A stretch of DNA of 64,000 bases from Nocardioides szechwanensis (GTDB lineage Bacteria > Actinomycetota > Actinomycetes > Propionibacteriales > Nocardioidaceae). Below, piece after piece: positions 29,542 through 42,803 of the stretch. Every line of letters starts with the position of its first letter. The first letter of the stretch is position 1. The stretch lies in the NCBI RefSeq assembly GCF_900103935.1, contig NZ_FNIC01000007.1, forward strand, positions 184,389 through 248,388, in the 5' to 3' direction. A program made the translations under genes and the position numbers. The notes under the pieces were generated by a model. It was not told the DNA's origin, ran no database searches, and was given only the letters and a program-made list of their open reading frames with translations.

Positions 29542-30932
29542 GCACCAACATCCGTTGCCAACAAGTCGTCCTCAGTCTCGCGCCGCACGATCACTCGTGC
29601 GACGCCGTCCCGCACCGCGATCACCGGGGGTCGCAGCGCGTGGTTGTAGTTGGACGCCATCGACCGGCAGTAGGCGCCGGTGCCCGGGACCGCCAGTAGA
29701 TCACCAGGAGCGAGGTCGGAGGGCAGGAACTCGTCCTTGACCACGATGTCGCCCGCCTCGCAGTGCTTGCCGACGACCCGGGTCAGCATCGGCGGCGCCT
29801 GGGACTCGCGCGACGCGAGGGTGCAGGAGTAGTCGGCGTCGTAGAGGGCGGTGCGGATGTTGTCGCTCATCCCGCCGTCGACGGAGACGTAGGTGCGCAC
29901 GGCGCCGCCGTCGAGCGCGACCGGCTTGACGGTCCCGATCGTGTAGACGGTGCACATCGCGGGCCCGACGATCGCGCGGCCGGGCTCGATCGACAGGCGC
30001 GGCTCGGCGATGCCCAGCGCGCGGCACTCGTGCTCGACGATCTTGCTCATCTCGGTGGCGAGCTGTGCAGGGTCGGACGGGTCGTCCTGGGTCGTGTAGG
30101 CGATGCCGAAGCCGCCGCCGAGGTCCATCTCCGGCATCGTCACCCCGACCTCGGTCGACACGGTGGCGTGCAGCGCCAGCACCCGGCGGGCGGCCACCTC
30201 GAACCCGGAGGAGTCGAAGATCTGGCTGCCGATGTGGGAGTGGAGGCCCAGCAGCTCGAGCCCGTCGGCCGCGACGACGCGGCGTACGGCCTCGAGGGCG
30301 TCGCCGGAGGTGATCGAGAAACCGAACTTCTGGTCCTCGTGCGCGGTGGCGATGTACTCGTGGGTGTGGGCCTCGACCCCGGCCGTCACCCGCACCATCA
30401 CGCGCGTGGTGGTGCCGAGGTCGGCGGCGACCTGGCCCAGCCGCTCGATCTCGATGAAGCTGTCGACGATGATCCGGCCGACACCGGCGGCGACGGCCCG
30501 GCGCAGCTCGGGGTAGGTCTTGTTGTTGCCGTGATAGCCGATCCGGGCCGGGTCGAAGCCCGCCTTGAGCGCGACCGTGAGCTCGCCCGACGAGCACACG
30601 TCGAGGTTGAGGCCCTCCTCAGCCACCCACCTCGCGACCGTGGTGCACAGGAACGCCTTGCCGGCGTAGAAGACGTCATAGGCCGCGAACGCGTCGCGGA
30701 ACGCGCGGGCCCGGGCGCGGAAGTCGTCCTCGTCGAGGACGTACGCCGGGGTGTTGAACTCCGCGACCACGTCGGCCACCGCCACTCCCCCGACGGTCAG
30801 CTCGCCGTCGACCTTGTGGGCGGTGCTGGACCACAGCAGCGGCACCAGCGCGTTGGGGTCGGCGGGCTCGCGCAACCAGGACGGCCCGCGCAGGGCGCCC
30901 GGAGCGTGGGCCCAGCCGGCTTCGTGGGTCAC
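29538..30932 (-). CDS. lysA: Diaminopimelate decarboxylase
   Basis: The product has 464 residues. The PLP lysine is in FYAGKAFL, the glycine loop is DLGGGFGIAY, and EPGRAIVGPA and the active-site cysteine region VVGKHCEAGD follow. It makes lysine from meso-diaminopimelate. I chose GTG at 30932, four bases after the argS stop, because the longer frame lies entirely inside argS. It is transcribed with argS and hom. Confidence 0.96.
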   Translation of the reverse strand: MTHEAGWAHAPGALRGPSWLREPADPNALVPLLWSSTAHKVDGELTVGGVAVADVVAEFNTPAYVLDEDDFRARARAFRDAFAAYDVFYAGKAFLCTTVARWVAEEGLNLDVCSSGELTVALKAGFDPARIGYHGNNKTYPELRRAVAAGVGRIIVDSFIEIERLGQVAADLGTTTRVMVRVTAGVEAHTHEYIATAHEDQKFGFSITSGDALEAVRRVVAADGLELLGLHSHIGSQIFDSSGFEVAARRVLALHATVSTEVGVTMPEMDLGGGFGIAYTTQDDPSDPAQLATEMSKIVEHECRALGIAEPRLSIEPGRAIVGPAMCTVYTIGTVKPVALDGGAVRTYVSVDGGMSDNIRTALYDADYSCTLASRESQAPPMLTRVVGKHCEAGDIVVKDEFLPSDLAPGDLLAVPGTGAYCRSMASNYNHALRPPVIAVRDGVARVIVRRETEDDLLATDVGA

Positions 30933-30936
30933 CCGG

Positions 30937-32601
30937 TCACATTCTCTCGGGCGCGGAGACACCCAGGAGCGCGAGACCGTTGGCGAGCACGGTGCGCGTG
31001 GCGGCGACCAGCAGTAGCCGGGCACGGTGCAGGTCTGACGGCTCCTCGTCGCCCATGGGCAGCACCCGGCAGTTGTCGTAGAAGCGGTGGTAGTGCCCGG
31101 CGAGCGACTCGAGGTAGCGGGCCACGCGGTGCGGCTCGCGCAGCTGGGCGGCCGCCGTGATGACGCGAGGGAACTCCGCGAGCGCCCGGAGCAGCTCGCC
31201 CTCCTTCTCGTCGGAGAGCAGCGCCGGGTCGAACTCGCTGCCTGCGGGCTCGAGACCCAGCTGGGCGCCGTTGCGCAGGATCGAGGCGACCCGGGCGTGC
31301 GCGTACTGGACGTAGAACACCGGGTTGTCGCTGGACTGCTTGGTCCACAGCCCCAGGTCGATGTCGATGGTCGAGTCGGAGCTGTAGCGCGCCAGGGCGT
31401 AGCGCGACGCGTCGACCCCGATCGCGTCGACGAGGTCGTCGATCGTCACGACCGTGCCGGCCCGCTTCGACATCCGCAGCGGCTCGCCGTCCTGGACCAG
31501 GTTGACCATCTGGCCGATCAGGATCTCGAGGTTCTCGTGCGGGGTGTCGCCGAACGCGGCGCACATCGCCATCATCCGACCGACATAGCCGTGATGGTCG
31601 GCGCCCAGCATGATGAAACAGCGGTCGAAGCCCCGCTCACGCTTGTCGAGGTAGTAGGCGAGGTCACCGGAGAGGTAGGAGCCCTCGCCGTCCGACTTGA
31701 TGACCACCCGGTCCTTGTCGTCGCCGTACTTCTCGGTGGAGAGCCACAGGGCGCCGTCCTGCTCGTAGGTGTTGCCCAGCTCGGTGAGCCGCGCCACCGC
31801 CCGCTCGACCGCACCGCTCTTGTGCAGCTCGTCCTCATGGAAGTAGACGTCGAAGTCGACGCCGAAGTCGTGCAGGCTCTGCTTGATCTCGGCGAACATC
31901 ATGTCGACGCCCCCTGCGCGGAACGCCTCCAGCGACTCCTCCGGCGGCAGGTCGAGAGCGTCCGGCCGCTTCTCGATGACGGCGCGCGCGATGTCGTGGA
32001 TGTACTGCCCGCCGTAGCCGTCGTCCGGGGCCGGCTCGCCCTTGGCGCTCGCCAGCAGCGACCGGCTGAACCGATCGATCTGGGCGCCGTGGTCGTTGAA
32101 GTAGTACTCCCGCGTCACCTCGGCCCCGGTCATGGAGAAGACCCGACCGAGGGCGTCGCCGACGGCCGCCCAGCGCACGCCACCGATGTGGAGCGGGCCC
32201 GTGGGGTTGGCGGAGACGAACTCCAGGTTGATCTTCTCGCCTGCGAACGCGTCGGAGGTGCCGTACGACGCACCGGCGGCGACGATCTGCTGCGCGACGA
32301 TGCCCTGGGCGCCGGCCTCGACGGTGATGTTGAGGAACCCCGGACCGGCGATATCGACGCCGGCGACGCCGTCGATGGCGGCCAGGCCGCCCTGCACGAG
32401 CTCGGCGAAGGCGCGCGGGTTCATCCCGGCGCGCTTGCCGAGCTGCATCGCGATGTTGGTGGCGTAGTCGCCGTGACCCTTCTGCCGGGGTCGCTCCACC
32501 GTCACCGTCGTCGGGACACCGTCGGGCAGGGTGATGGCACCCTCGTCGGACAGGGTCGTCAGGACATCGACGATCGCGGTGGAGAGCTGCTCTGGGGTCA
32601 C
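30937..32601 (-). CDS. argS: Arginyl-tRNA synthetase
   Basis: The product has 554 residues, a class I synthetase. The HIGH motif appears as [17 protein letters not shown], and [18 protein letters not shown] takes the place of KMSKS. The N-terminal Add-1 domain and the C-terminal anticodon-binding DALR domain (from about 430, [12 protein letters not shown]) are complete. The start is GTG at 32601, six bases after TAGTCT, so it is probably leaderless. A tRNA-Arg gene lies divergently 88 bp upstream. Confidence 0.97.
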   Translation of the reverse strand: MTPEQLSTAIVDVLTTLSDEGAITLPDGVPTTVTVERPRQKGHGDYATNIAMQLGKRAGMNPRAFAELVQGGLAAIDGVAGVDIAGPGFLNITVEAGAQGIVAQQIVAAGASYGTSDAFAGEKINLEFVSANPTGPLHIGGVRWAAVGDALGRVFSMTGAEVTREYYFNDHGAQIDRFSRSLLASAKGEPAPDDGYGGQYIHDIARAVIEKRPDALDLPPEESLEAFRAGGVDMMFAEIKQSLHDFGVDFDVYFHEDELHKSGAVERAVARLTELGNTYEQDGALWLSTEKYGDDKDRVVIKSDGEGSYLSGDLAYYLDKRERGFDRCFIMLGADHHGYVGRMMAMCAAFGDTPHENLEILIGQMVNLVQDGEPLRMSKRAGTVVTIDDLVDAIGVDASRYALARYSSDSTIDIDLGLWTKQSSDNPVFYVQYAHARVASILRNGAQLGLEPAGSEFDPALLSDEKEGELLRALAEFPRVITAAAQLREPHRVARYLESLAGHYHRFYDNCRVLPMGDEEPSDLHRARLLLVAATRTVLANGLALLGVSAPERM

Positions 32602-32607
32602 CGGCCA

Positions 32608-32673
32608 AGACTATCGGCGTGGGGTGCGGGACTCCGAACCGGTTTCACCCCAGCCCGACCGCGCCTGTAAGGT
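32608..32673. promoter_or_regulatory. Divergent promoters of argS and tRNA-Arg
   Basis: On the minus strand TAGTCT (32613-32608) with six bases to the GTG of argS forms a leaderless promoter. On the plus strand TAAGGT (32668-32673) lies 17 bases before the mature 5' end of the tRNA and is the likely -10 element. The two promoters share an 88-bp region. Confidence 0.5.
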
Positions 32674-32689
32674 CGTGCCGCACCCAAGA

Positions 32690-32761
32690 GCCCCCGTAGC
32701 TCAGGGGATAGAGCGCCGCCCTCCGGAGGCGGAAGCGCAGGTTCGAATCCTGCCGGGGGTA
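32690..32761 (+). tRNA. tRNA-Arg (anticodon CCG)
   Basis: A full cloverleaf folds: acceptor GCCCCCG with CGGGGGT (a G-U pair at 1-72), D stem GCTC/GAGC, anticodon stem CCGCC/GGCGG with loop CTCCGGA (anticodon CCG at 32723-32725), a four-base variable loop, and T stem GCAGG/CCTGC with loop TTCGAAT. The CCA end is not encoded. It reads the arginine codon CGG. I see no integrated element or duplicated 3' end downstream. Confidence 0.96.
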
Positions 32762-32774
32762 CCCATCACCACGG

Positions 32775-32790
32775 CGGGACGAAGGTCCCG
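32775..32790 (+). terminator. Hairpin after tRNA-Arg
   Basis: CGGGAC-GAAG-GTCCCG forms a perfect 6-bp stem 14 bases after the tRNA. There is no T-run, so it may be a weak terminator or a processing signal. Confidence 0.4.
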
Positions 32791-32863
32791 GCCACCGACG
32801 CCCCCGGACCCTGGGCTGCCGGCATGACCCACGCCATCCTGGAGTTGCTCCCTGGAGGCAGTC

Positions 32864-33529
32864 ATGACCAAGCGCGTGCTCCTCGCGGCGGCCGGTGCCG
32901 TCGCCCTCGTCATCGCCCTGGCCACAGCCGCAGTCACGCTCGCGAACGACGACGACCGCCACCCGATGATGGGCCGCGACGGCTCGGGGATGTCGATGAT
33001 GGGCGACGACGACCGGACCGGCGACCGGACCGGCGACCGGATGGGCGACCGGATGGGCGGCGGGAGGCACGGCTCGGCGTCCACCAGCGAGCCGGCGTAC
33101 CTCGTGGAGATGGTCGCTCACCACGAGGAGGCCGTCACCACGGCGCGGGAGCTGGGCCGGTCCGACCGGCCGGAGATGCGGGACCTCGGTGCGTCGATCG
33201 TGGAGAGCCAGACCGCCCAGATCGAGCTGATGCGCGGCTGGCTCAACGAGTGGTATCCCGACGCCGGGCCGGCGGACTACGAGCCCATGATGCGCGACCT
33301 CGACGGCCTCGAGGGCGACGAGCTCGACCGCACCTTCCTCGAGGACATGGTCGGCCACCACATGATGGCGGTGATGATGTCGCAGCACCTGCTGATGTCC
33401 ACCGACGTCCACCCGGAGGTCGCCGAACTGGCCGGCACGATCCGCGACGAGCAGCAGCGCGAGATCGTCGTGATGACGCAGTGGCTGCGCGACTGGTTCG
33501 ACGCGTCCTGGTCGGGTCACATGAGGTGA
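32864..33529 (+). CDS. DUF305 protein, Met/His-rich, membrane-anchored
   Basis: The product has 221 residues. An N-terminal hydrophobic segment (about 5-25) is a signal or anchor. It is followed by a low-complexity DRTGDRTGDRMGDRMG segment, then a DUF305 domain of ferritin-like helices with the conserved pairs EMVAHHEEAV and DMVGHHMMAVMM. The many methionines and histidines hint at metal (copper) handling outside the membrane; this is inference, as the DUF305 function is not settled. GGAGG lies seven bases before the ATG. The neighbouring acyltransferase gene converges with 12 bp between. Confidence 0.85.
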   Translation: MTKRVLLAAAGAVALVIALATAAVTLANDDDRHPMMGRDGSGMSMMGDDDRTGDRTGDRMGDRMGGGRHGSASTSEPAYLVEMVAHHEEAVTTARELGRSDRPEMRDLGASIVESQTAQIELMRGWLNEWYPDAGPADYEPMMRDLDGLEGDELDRTFLEDMVGHHMMAVMMSQHLLMSTDVHPEVAELAGTIRDEQQREIVVMTQWLRDWFDASWSGHMR

Positions 33530-33541
33530 CCTGCCCCCGGG

Positions 33542-35650
33542 TCAGTCGGCCGGCGGGAAGCCCATCAACCGCGCCAGCTCGGGCGCCAGGTACTCCGCGT
33601 ACTCCACGGTGATGTGCTCGTCGTCGCGGTGCGTGATGAACTGCCCGATCACCGTCGGGCACAGGTCGCGGGCGCAGAACCAGTCGGCGGTGTAGACGAA
33701 GTCGGCACCGGCGGTCTCGGCGGCCCGCTCGGTGGCCCGCATCATGCGGATCGATCTCTCCTGGGGCGGCCCGAGGCAGCCGAGCAGGGTCGGGTCGTCC
33801 CGGGTGATGCACTCCACGGGGCCGACCGTGTGGATCGGCGGGTCACCGATCACCACGGTCTTGCCGCTGGAGGGCTTCACCTGCTCGATCGTGTCCACCA
33901 GTCCCGACTCGAGGAACGCCTCGATCCCGGCCTCGTCACCGACCTGGTTGCCCTCGTCGTCGGTGAAGCCCCGCTCGTTGGCGTCCGTGGCGAGCACGGT
34001 CAGGTCGGGCTCGAGGTCCTGGACCTGCTCGACCGCCCAGTCCTGGAACTCCGGGCACCCGACCGACCCACCGCCGGTCTTCTTCCACGGGACCACGTCG
34101 GCCGCCGGGCAGCCCTCGCGCACCAGGAAGTAGGCGACGTAGCCGTGGTCCTCGGCGATCTGCTCGAGCGCCGGGATCCACTGTCGGGCGTGCGAGTCGC
34201 CGATGAGCACCATCTGCTTGTCGCCCTCGGTGTCACCTCGGGGGCAGAGCTCGAGGTCCTTGGTCTTGAGGTCGAAGTAGGGGCAGTCGTCCGTCGACGC
34301 GACGCTGTCGACGAGGTCGAGGGGGCTGGGTCGCAGCCCGCCCGGGACCTCCATCTCGTTCTCTGCGGCGAGCACCGAGGCCTGGACGAGCGCGACGTAG
34401 GGGTCGTCGCTGAACCGGCGCGGCTTGTCCGAGTCGTCCTGGCCGTAGTTGGTGACCGTGATCGCCGCCCCGCCATCGTTCGACCCGGCCCGGACCACAT
34501 GGTTGGCGACCGCCACCGACGGCAGCACGATCGCGATCGTCGCGGGGTAGAGCAGCAGCGCCCGGGTGTGGCCCTTGCTCCACACCTTGCGGGTGCGGAA
34601 CGGCGTCTCGACCCAGTAGTACGTCGCCGCCGACAGCGCCAGGGCGACGCCCAGCACGGCCAGGCCGCGCCAGCCCGAGATCCCCCCGAACTGGTAGCGG
34701 GCGACGATGATCACCGGCCAGTGCCACAGGTAGAACGAGTAGGACCAGTCCCCCACCAGGCGCATCGGCAGCACCGAGAGGGCGCGCTGGGGTCCCCAGG
34801 CAGCGACCCGCTCGCGTCCGCCGAGCAGCAGCAGCGCGGTCCCCACGACGGGCACGGCCGCGGCCGACCCCGGGAACGGCGTCTGCGGCGTGTAGACCAG
34901 GGCGGAGTAGCCGATCATCGCCACGCCGACCCACGACGCGAGGGCGAGCAGGAACGGAAGATAGCTGCGCCAGAACCGGGCGAGGTACGGCGTGACGGCG
35001 GCGGCGAGCGCTCCGATCGCCAGCTCGTAGGCACGCGCCGGGGTGGAGAAGTAGGCCGCGGTCGGGTCCTGGGCGGTCTGGTGGACCGACCACGCGAAGG
35101 AGGCCGTGATGATCACCACGAGCACTGCGATCGCGGCCCGGCGGGGGCCCTTCAGCCAGCCGGCGAGCAGCGCGATGGCCCCGATCAGGATCAGCGGCCA
35201 GAAGAGGTAGTACTGCTCCTCGACGGCCAGCGACCAGTAGTGCTGGAGGGGCGAGGCCGGCGCACCCTCGGCGAAGTAGTCGGTCTCCTCGGCGGCGAAC
35301 TTGATGTTCGCGGCGAAGAACGTCACCCAGATGGCCTGCTCCCCCACCGACAGCGCCCGTGCACCGTCGAGGAAGAGCACCGCGAGCAGGATCGTGGCGA
35401 GGGTGACCAGCAGGGCCGCCGGCAGGATCCGGCGCGCTCGGCGGGCGTAGAAGCTCGACAGCGAGATGTGCCCGGTCTTGTCGGCCTCGCGCAGCAGCAG
35501 CGACGTGATCAGGTAGCCCGAGATCACGAAGAAGACGTCGACGCCGATGAAGCCGCCGTGGAACGGGCCGACCGCCGCGTGGTCCAGCGCCACCAGGGTC
35601 ACCGCAACGGCACGTAGCCCCTGGATGTCCTGCCGAAAATGCGCCTGCAC
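33542..35650 (-). CDS. OafB-type acyltransferase 3 fused to SGNH domain
   Basis: The product has 702 residues. The N-terminal half (1-380) is an acyltransferase-3 membrane domain with about ten to eleven helices, RQDIQGLRAVAV with the catalytic-type His in VALDHAA, and FFVISGYLITSLL. The C-terminal half is an extracellular SGNH domain with GDSHARQW near residue 483 and DDEH near 675, the Ser and Asp/His of the catalytic set. Such fusions O-acetylate cell-surface polysaccharides or glycans. The exact acceptor is unknown. Confidence 0.9.
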   Translation of the reverse strand: MQAHFRQDIQGLRAVAVTLVALDHAAVGPFHGGFIGVDVFFVISGYLITSLLLREADKTGHISLSSFYARRARRILPAALLVTLATILLAVLFLDGARALSVGEQAIWVTFFAANIKFAAEETDYFAEGAPASPLQHYWSLAVEEQYYLFWPLILIGAIALLAGWLKGPRRAAIAVLVVIITASFAWSVHQTAQDPTAAYFSTPARAYELAIGALAAAVTPYLARFWRSYLPFLLALASWVGVAMIGYSALVYTPQTPFPGSAAAVPVVGTALLLLGGRERVAAWGPQRALSVLPMRLVGDWSYSFYLWHWPVIIVARYQFGGISGWRGLAVLGVALALSAATYYWVETPFRTRKVWSKGHTRALLLYPATIAIVLPSVAVANHVVRAGSNDGGAAITVTNYGQDDSDKPRRFSDDPYVALVQASVLAAENEMEVPGGLRPSPLDLVDSVASTDDCPYFDLKTKDLELCPRGDTEGDKQMVLIGDSHARQWIPALEQIAEDHGYVAYFLVREGCPAADVVPWKKTGGGSVGCPEFQDWAVEQVQDLEPDLTVLATDANERGFTDDEGNQVGDEAGIEAFLESGLVDTIEQVKPSSGKTVVIGDPPIHTVGPVECITRDDPTLLGCLGPPQERSIRMMRATERAAETAGADFVYTADWFCARDLCPTVIGQFITHRDDEHITVEYAEYLAPELARLMGFPPAD

Positions 35651-35846
35651 GCAGCGGGACCTTACCCACCGGCGACAGTCCGCCCAAAAGCCAGCAGCTC
35701 GGCCCGATGCCCGGTCCTCAAGTGCCGACCCGTCACGCTCCGAACCACTGGTCTAGTCGTCTCTATAACGTCCGTCACGTTGAGCCGTTGTCACAACATC
35801 GGACTCGGCCGGTCGTCTGCCTCGTCACCCCATAGGAGTCACTCGC

Positions 35847-37259
35847 ATGAGAAGTTCGCTCGCTCGCTCGATCGCCGTCGCGGTTGCCTGCGCCGCCGGC
35901 CTGTCCGCCAGCCTCACCGTCACGCCTGCCGTCGCCTCCGCCCCCGCGGCCTCCGAGAAGGGCGCCGTGACCCGCTTCGGCTACAAGGCCAGCGTCTACG
36001 GCACCAAGCTCCTCGTGAACAACGTCGAGGTACGCACCCTGCGTGACGCCGACCTTCAGCTGCCGTGCACGCGGATCGCCGGCGTTCGCAAGGCCCAGCC
36101 CTCGCTGGCCACGCTCCCGATCGAGAACGACCTGATCAAGGTCGCCGCCACCAGCAGCGAGAGCAAGACCTACCGTGACGCCGCGAAGGGCATCAACGGC
36201 GTCCGCGCGATCAGCACCGTCGCCGACATCGAGCTCGGTGGCGAGGTGGCCGGCGTGGCCACCCCCGTCCTGACGATCGAGGGTCTCCGCTCGGTGGCCG
36301 ACTCCTTCTACGACGCCCAGGCCAACAACGGCGCCGGAGCCTTCCGCGAGACCCACTCCTTCGGGTTCCAGGGCATGAAGCTCACGATGCCGGAGAACTC
36401 GCCGGTCCCGGCCGAGGTCCAGCAGCTGCTCGACATCCTCAGCCAGGTGACCGCCCCCGTCACGCAGATCGTCAACCAGGTCGTCCAGCTGCTCACGGAG
36501 CTGGCCGCACCTCTCGAGATCCCGGGCCTGGGCAGCATCAGCCTCGGCACGTCGTCGGGCAAGACCGGCCCCAACTTCGCCGCCGCCGAGGCCTACGCCC
36601 TGCGGATCCTGGTCGACGCGACCGGTGAGGACACCGTGCTCCAGCTCGGCCGCGCCAGCAGCCGGATCAGCCGCCCGGTCCCGGCCGGCGTCTTCCGCTC
36701 CACGATGTCGGCGCTCGAGCTGACCGCCCTCAACGACATCGTCTCCCTCGGTGGCATCGCCCAGCGCTCGATCCCCTGCGAGGGCACCTTCGGCAAGGTC
36801 CGCACCATCAGCACCCCCACCGCCAGCCTCGTCCACGAGCAGCTGGGTGTGAGCCTCAAGGGCATGAAGTACACCTACCAGGGCCTCCAGAAGGGCGCCG
36901 TCGGGCGTGGCTTCAGCTCGGCGCAGGTCGACGAGGTCCGGGTCGCGGTCCCCAACAGCCTCGACATCCTGATCAAGGGCCTCTCCTCCCGCGTGGACGT
37001 CTACGCCCCGGGCAAGGGCCAGGAGGTCCGCAAGAAGGTGTCGACGACGTTCGCCCAGATCCTCGTGAACGGCGTGGACATCACCGACTCGCTGCGGCCG
37101 GGCCCCGGCTACACGTTCGACAACGGCGTCGTGCAGATGCTCGTCCAGCAGGACCGCAACTACTACGGCACCAAGGTCAGCGGCCTCGTGATCCAGCTGA
37201 CCGCGCTGGACACCGCGATCAACCTCGGCCAGGTCTCGGCACGGTTCCTGACCAAGTGA
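35847..37259 (+). CDS. Secreted protein of unknown function with internal repeats
   Basis: The product has 470 residues and a signal peptide cut near AVASA (about residue 31). Two similar segments, one around residue 250 (LRILVDATGEDTVLQLGRAS) and the C-terminal one (LVIQLTALDTAINLGQVSA), suggest duplicated beta-domains, each preceded by a YKASVYGTKL- or MKYTYQGLQK-type segment. There are only two cysteines (LPCTR and IPCEG), probably one disulfide. It resembles choice-of-anchor-type actinobacterial surface proteins, but I do not recognise a characterised family. AGGAG precedes the ATG and a very strong terminator follows. Confidence 0.75.
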   Translation: MRSSLARSIAVAVACAAGLSASLTVTPAVASAPAASEKGAVTRFGYKASVYGTKLLVNNVEVRTLRDADLQLPCTRIAGVRKAQPSLATLPIENDLIKVAATSSESKTYRDAAKGINGVRAISTVADIELGGEVAGVATPVLTIEGLRSVADSFYDAQANNGAGAFRETHSFGFQGMKLTMPENSPVPAEVQQLLDILSQVTAPVTQIVNQVVQLLTELAAPLEIPGLGSISLGTSSGKTGPNFAAAEAYALRILVDATGEDTVLQLGRASSRISRPVPAGVFRSTMSALELTALNDIVSLGGIAQRSIPCEGTFGKVRTISTPTASLVHEQLGVSLKGMKYTYQGLQKGAVGRGFSSAQVDEVRVAVPNSLDILIKGLSSRVDVYAPGKGQEVRKKVSTTFAQILVNGVDITDSLRPGPGYTFDNGVVQMLVQQDRNYYGTKVSGLVIQLTALDTAINLGQVSARFLTK

Positions 37260-37273
37260 CCCGCTAGCACCAA

Positions 37274-37311
37274 CGACGTCGGGGCGGACCGCAAGGTCCG
37301 CCCCGACGTCG
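37274..37311. terminator. Bidirectional terminator with a 17-bp perfect stem and GCAA loop
   Basis: CGACGTCGGGGCGGACC (37274-37290) and its exact complement (37295-37311) enclose the GNRA-type tetraloop GCAA. CATTTCGG follows on the plus strand. It lies between two convergent genes (ends at 37259 and 37330) and can fold in both transcripts. Confidence 0.88.
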
Positions 37312-37329
37312 CATTTCGGTCCATCCGGC

Positions 37330-38253
37330 TCAGCAGCGCTCGATGGTGGCGTCCTTGCGGGCCTGGTCGCCGTAGCTGCGGGCCTGCTCGACGTAGGGCA
37401 GCACCACGCTGGCGCCCCCGATGTTGCCGATCCCGCCCTGGACCACGCAGCCGGTCACCTTGGTGGGGTCGACCTGGGCGATCGCCTGGGCGAGCTTGAA
37501 GAGCTCACCGGGGGGCAGGTCGGTGTGGAGGTGCTTCATCACCGTGAGCACGCCGCGCTCCATGAAGCCCGGCTGGTCCGCCTTGTTGCGCACCGTCGAC
37601 TGGATGCCGCGCAGGACCCGCTGCTGGTTGGCCGAGCGGTCGAAGTCGCCGCCGGGCAGGGTCTTGCGGATGCGGGCGAACGCCATCGCGGAGTAGCCGT
37701 TGAGGTGCAGGCGCCCGGTCTTGAAGCCGTTGGGCTTGAGGTTCGAGTCGGAGAAGTACGACGGGTTGCGTACGTCGATCCCTCCGATGTCGTCGACCAT
37801 GTCCTCGAAGAACGGGAACCGGGTCACGAAGACATACTCCGGCTGCACCCCGATCAGCTCCCCGATCGCCCGGCCGAGCAGCTCGGGACCGCCGTAGTAG
37901 AGGGCGGCGTTGATCCGGTCGGAGCCGGCGCCCGGGATCGACACGTAGGAGTCGCGCGGCACCCCGATCGTGGTGGCCGCTCCCGTCCTGGTGTTGATCC
38001 CGATCAGCTGGAGGGCGTCGCCGCGGGTGCGCAGCATGTCCTCGCCGGGACGGGCGTCGGAGCCGACCGCGAGGATCCAGACGACGTCGGGCTCGAGGTC
38101 GATGCCCTGGGCGCTCTCGATCTTGACGAGCGTCACCTCCGTCGAGGCCACGGTGGAGTCCGGGATGACCAGGGCCGAGACCGCGAGGACGCAGCCGAGG
38201 GCCACCGTCCGGAGGGTGCGGGCGAGCCGGGCCGGATGCTGTGCGCGCCTCAT
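37330..38253 (-). CDS. LytR-CpsA-Psr (LCP) family wall-polymer ligase
   Basis: The product has 307 residues. The N-terminal anchor helix (about 13-32) is followed by an LCP domain with GSDARPGEDMLRTRGDALQLIGIN, GVPRDSYVSIPG, DRINAALYYGG and FARIRKTLPGGDFDR, the arginine and aspartate set that binds lipid pyrophosphate. LCP enzymes attach teichoic acid, arabinogalactan or capsule to peptidoglycan. Its ATG overlaps the stop of the upstream lipoprotein gene (ATGA). The C-terminal LytR_C domain is missing. Confidence 0.88.
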   Translation of the reverse strand: MRRAQHPARLARTLRTVALGCVLAVSALVIPDSTVASTEVTLVKIESAQGIDLEPDVVWILAVGSDARPGEDMLRTRGDALQLIGINTRTGAATTIGVPRDSYVSIPGAGSDRINAALYYGGPELLGRAIGELIGVQPEYVFVTRFPFFEDMVDDIGGIDVRNPSYFSDSNLKPNGFKTGRLHLNGYSAMAFARIRKTLPGGDFDRSANQQRVLRGIQSTVRNKADQPGFMERGVLTVMKHLHTDLPPGELFKLAQAIAQVDPTKVTGCVVQGGIGNIGGASVVLPYVEQARSYGDQARKDATIERC

Positions 38254-38858
38254 CGGCCACGCCCCCTGTTCACGTCGTAGCCGAAGACCCGCCAGGCGCC
38301 GTCGTCGTAGGTCAGGAAGAGCCGGCCTCGGACGCGCTCCCGGCGGTGTACGCCGCCATCGAGCGTCATCGCGAGCACGAAGCGAGCGGTGGCGGCGACG
38401 GCGTGCTTGCGCACGGCCAGGGCGTCGACGACGACCTCGCGCCTGGTCGCGACGACCTGCTCGAGGTCGGCGGCGAAGCGCTTGTTGGTCATCAGGGCGG
38501 CGTCCGTGGTCGCGTCGGCGGCGGCGCCCTTGGTGAAGCCGGGGAAGGCGTCGGAGAAGTCGGTGCGTGGGAAGTCGCCGAGGTAGGCCGCGTCGATCCA
38601 GGCGTCCACGACCTCCGCGACCTTGGTCTTCAGCCGGGCCTTCTTCTGCTTGTCCAGGTCGCCGACCACCTCGCCGAGGCGGGCCACGGTCTCGATCGGA
38701 GGAGGCCCGGAGGGAGACGCGCTCGTGCTCGGCGGATCGCCGTCCTCGGGCTCGTCGTCGCCCGAGCACGCCGTGAGCGAGAGAGCCAGGGCCAGGCAGA
38801 CGGCCGTGGCCGGCACCGCCCGCGTCGGCCGGCCTGCTCGGAGTGGGAGTCTGACCAT
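38250..38858 (-). CDS. Putative lipoprotein of unknown function
   Basis: The product has 202 residues. The lipobox LSLTAC puts the lipidated cysteine at residue 31. A Ser/Pro/Asp-rich linker (32-52) is followed by a helical and beta domain ending RGRLFLTYDDGAWRVFGYDVNRG, like the NTF2/VirB8-like fold common in actinobacterial lipoproteins. It is cotranscribed with the LCP ligase (ATGA overlap), so a role in envelope assembly is likely but unproven. The promoter region is shared with the divergent kgd gene. Confidence 0.8.
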   Translation of the reverse strand: MVRLPLRAGRPTRAVPATAVCLALALSLTACSGDDEPEDGDPPSTSASPSGPPPIETVARLGEVVGDLDKQKKARLKTKVAEVVDAWIDAAYLGDFPRTDFSDAFPGFTKGAAADATTDAALMTNKRFAADLEQVVATRREVVVDALAVRKHAVAATARFVLAMTLDGGVHRRERVRGRLFLTYDDGAWRVFGYDVNRGRGR

Positions 38859-38965
38859 GGTCGAGTTTCGTCCTCTCGGGCCGTGTCGGCAGCCCTGACT
38901 GGTGGGTTCGGCAACACCCTGCCCCAAAGGCTGGGCTCGGGTCGGTATTTGCTGGCCCGTGGGTC

Positions 38966-38971
38966 TAGCCT
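38966..38971 (+). promoter_or_regulatory. Probable -10 element of kgd
   Basis: TAGCCT lies 53 bases before the kgd GTG, in the 166-bp region shared with the divergent lipoprotein gene. It is followed by a purine-rich GAAAGAGGCGAAG ribosome site at 39005-39017. No clear -35 element is seen. Confidence 0.4.
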
Positions 38972-39024
38972 TGACGACACACACCCTCATCCCCGCGCGC
39001 TCATCGAAAGAGGCGAAGCAAGTC

Positions 39025-42795
<3,771 letters not shown>

Positions 42796-42803
42796 GGACT
42801 GGC

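Noticed and set aside
32690..32864. Integrated element at tRNA-Arg
   Set aside because: No integrase, no duplicated tRNA 3' end and no change in composition were found downstream.
37505..38280. Open frames on both strands over the LCP gene
   Set aside because: They are shadows of the LCP and lipoprotein genes and have no signal or domain of their own.
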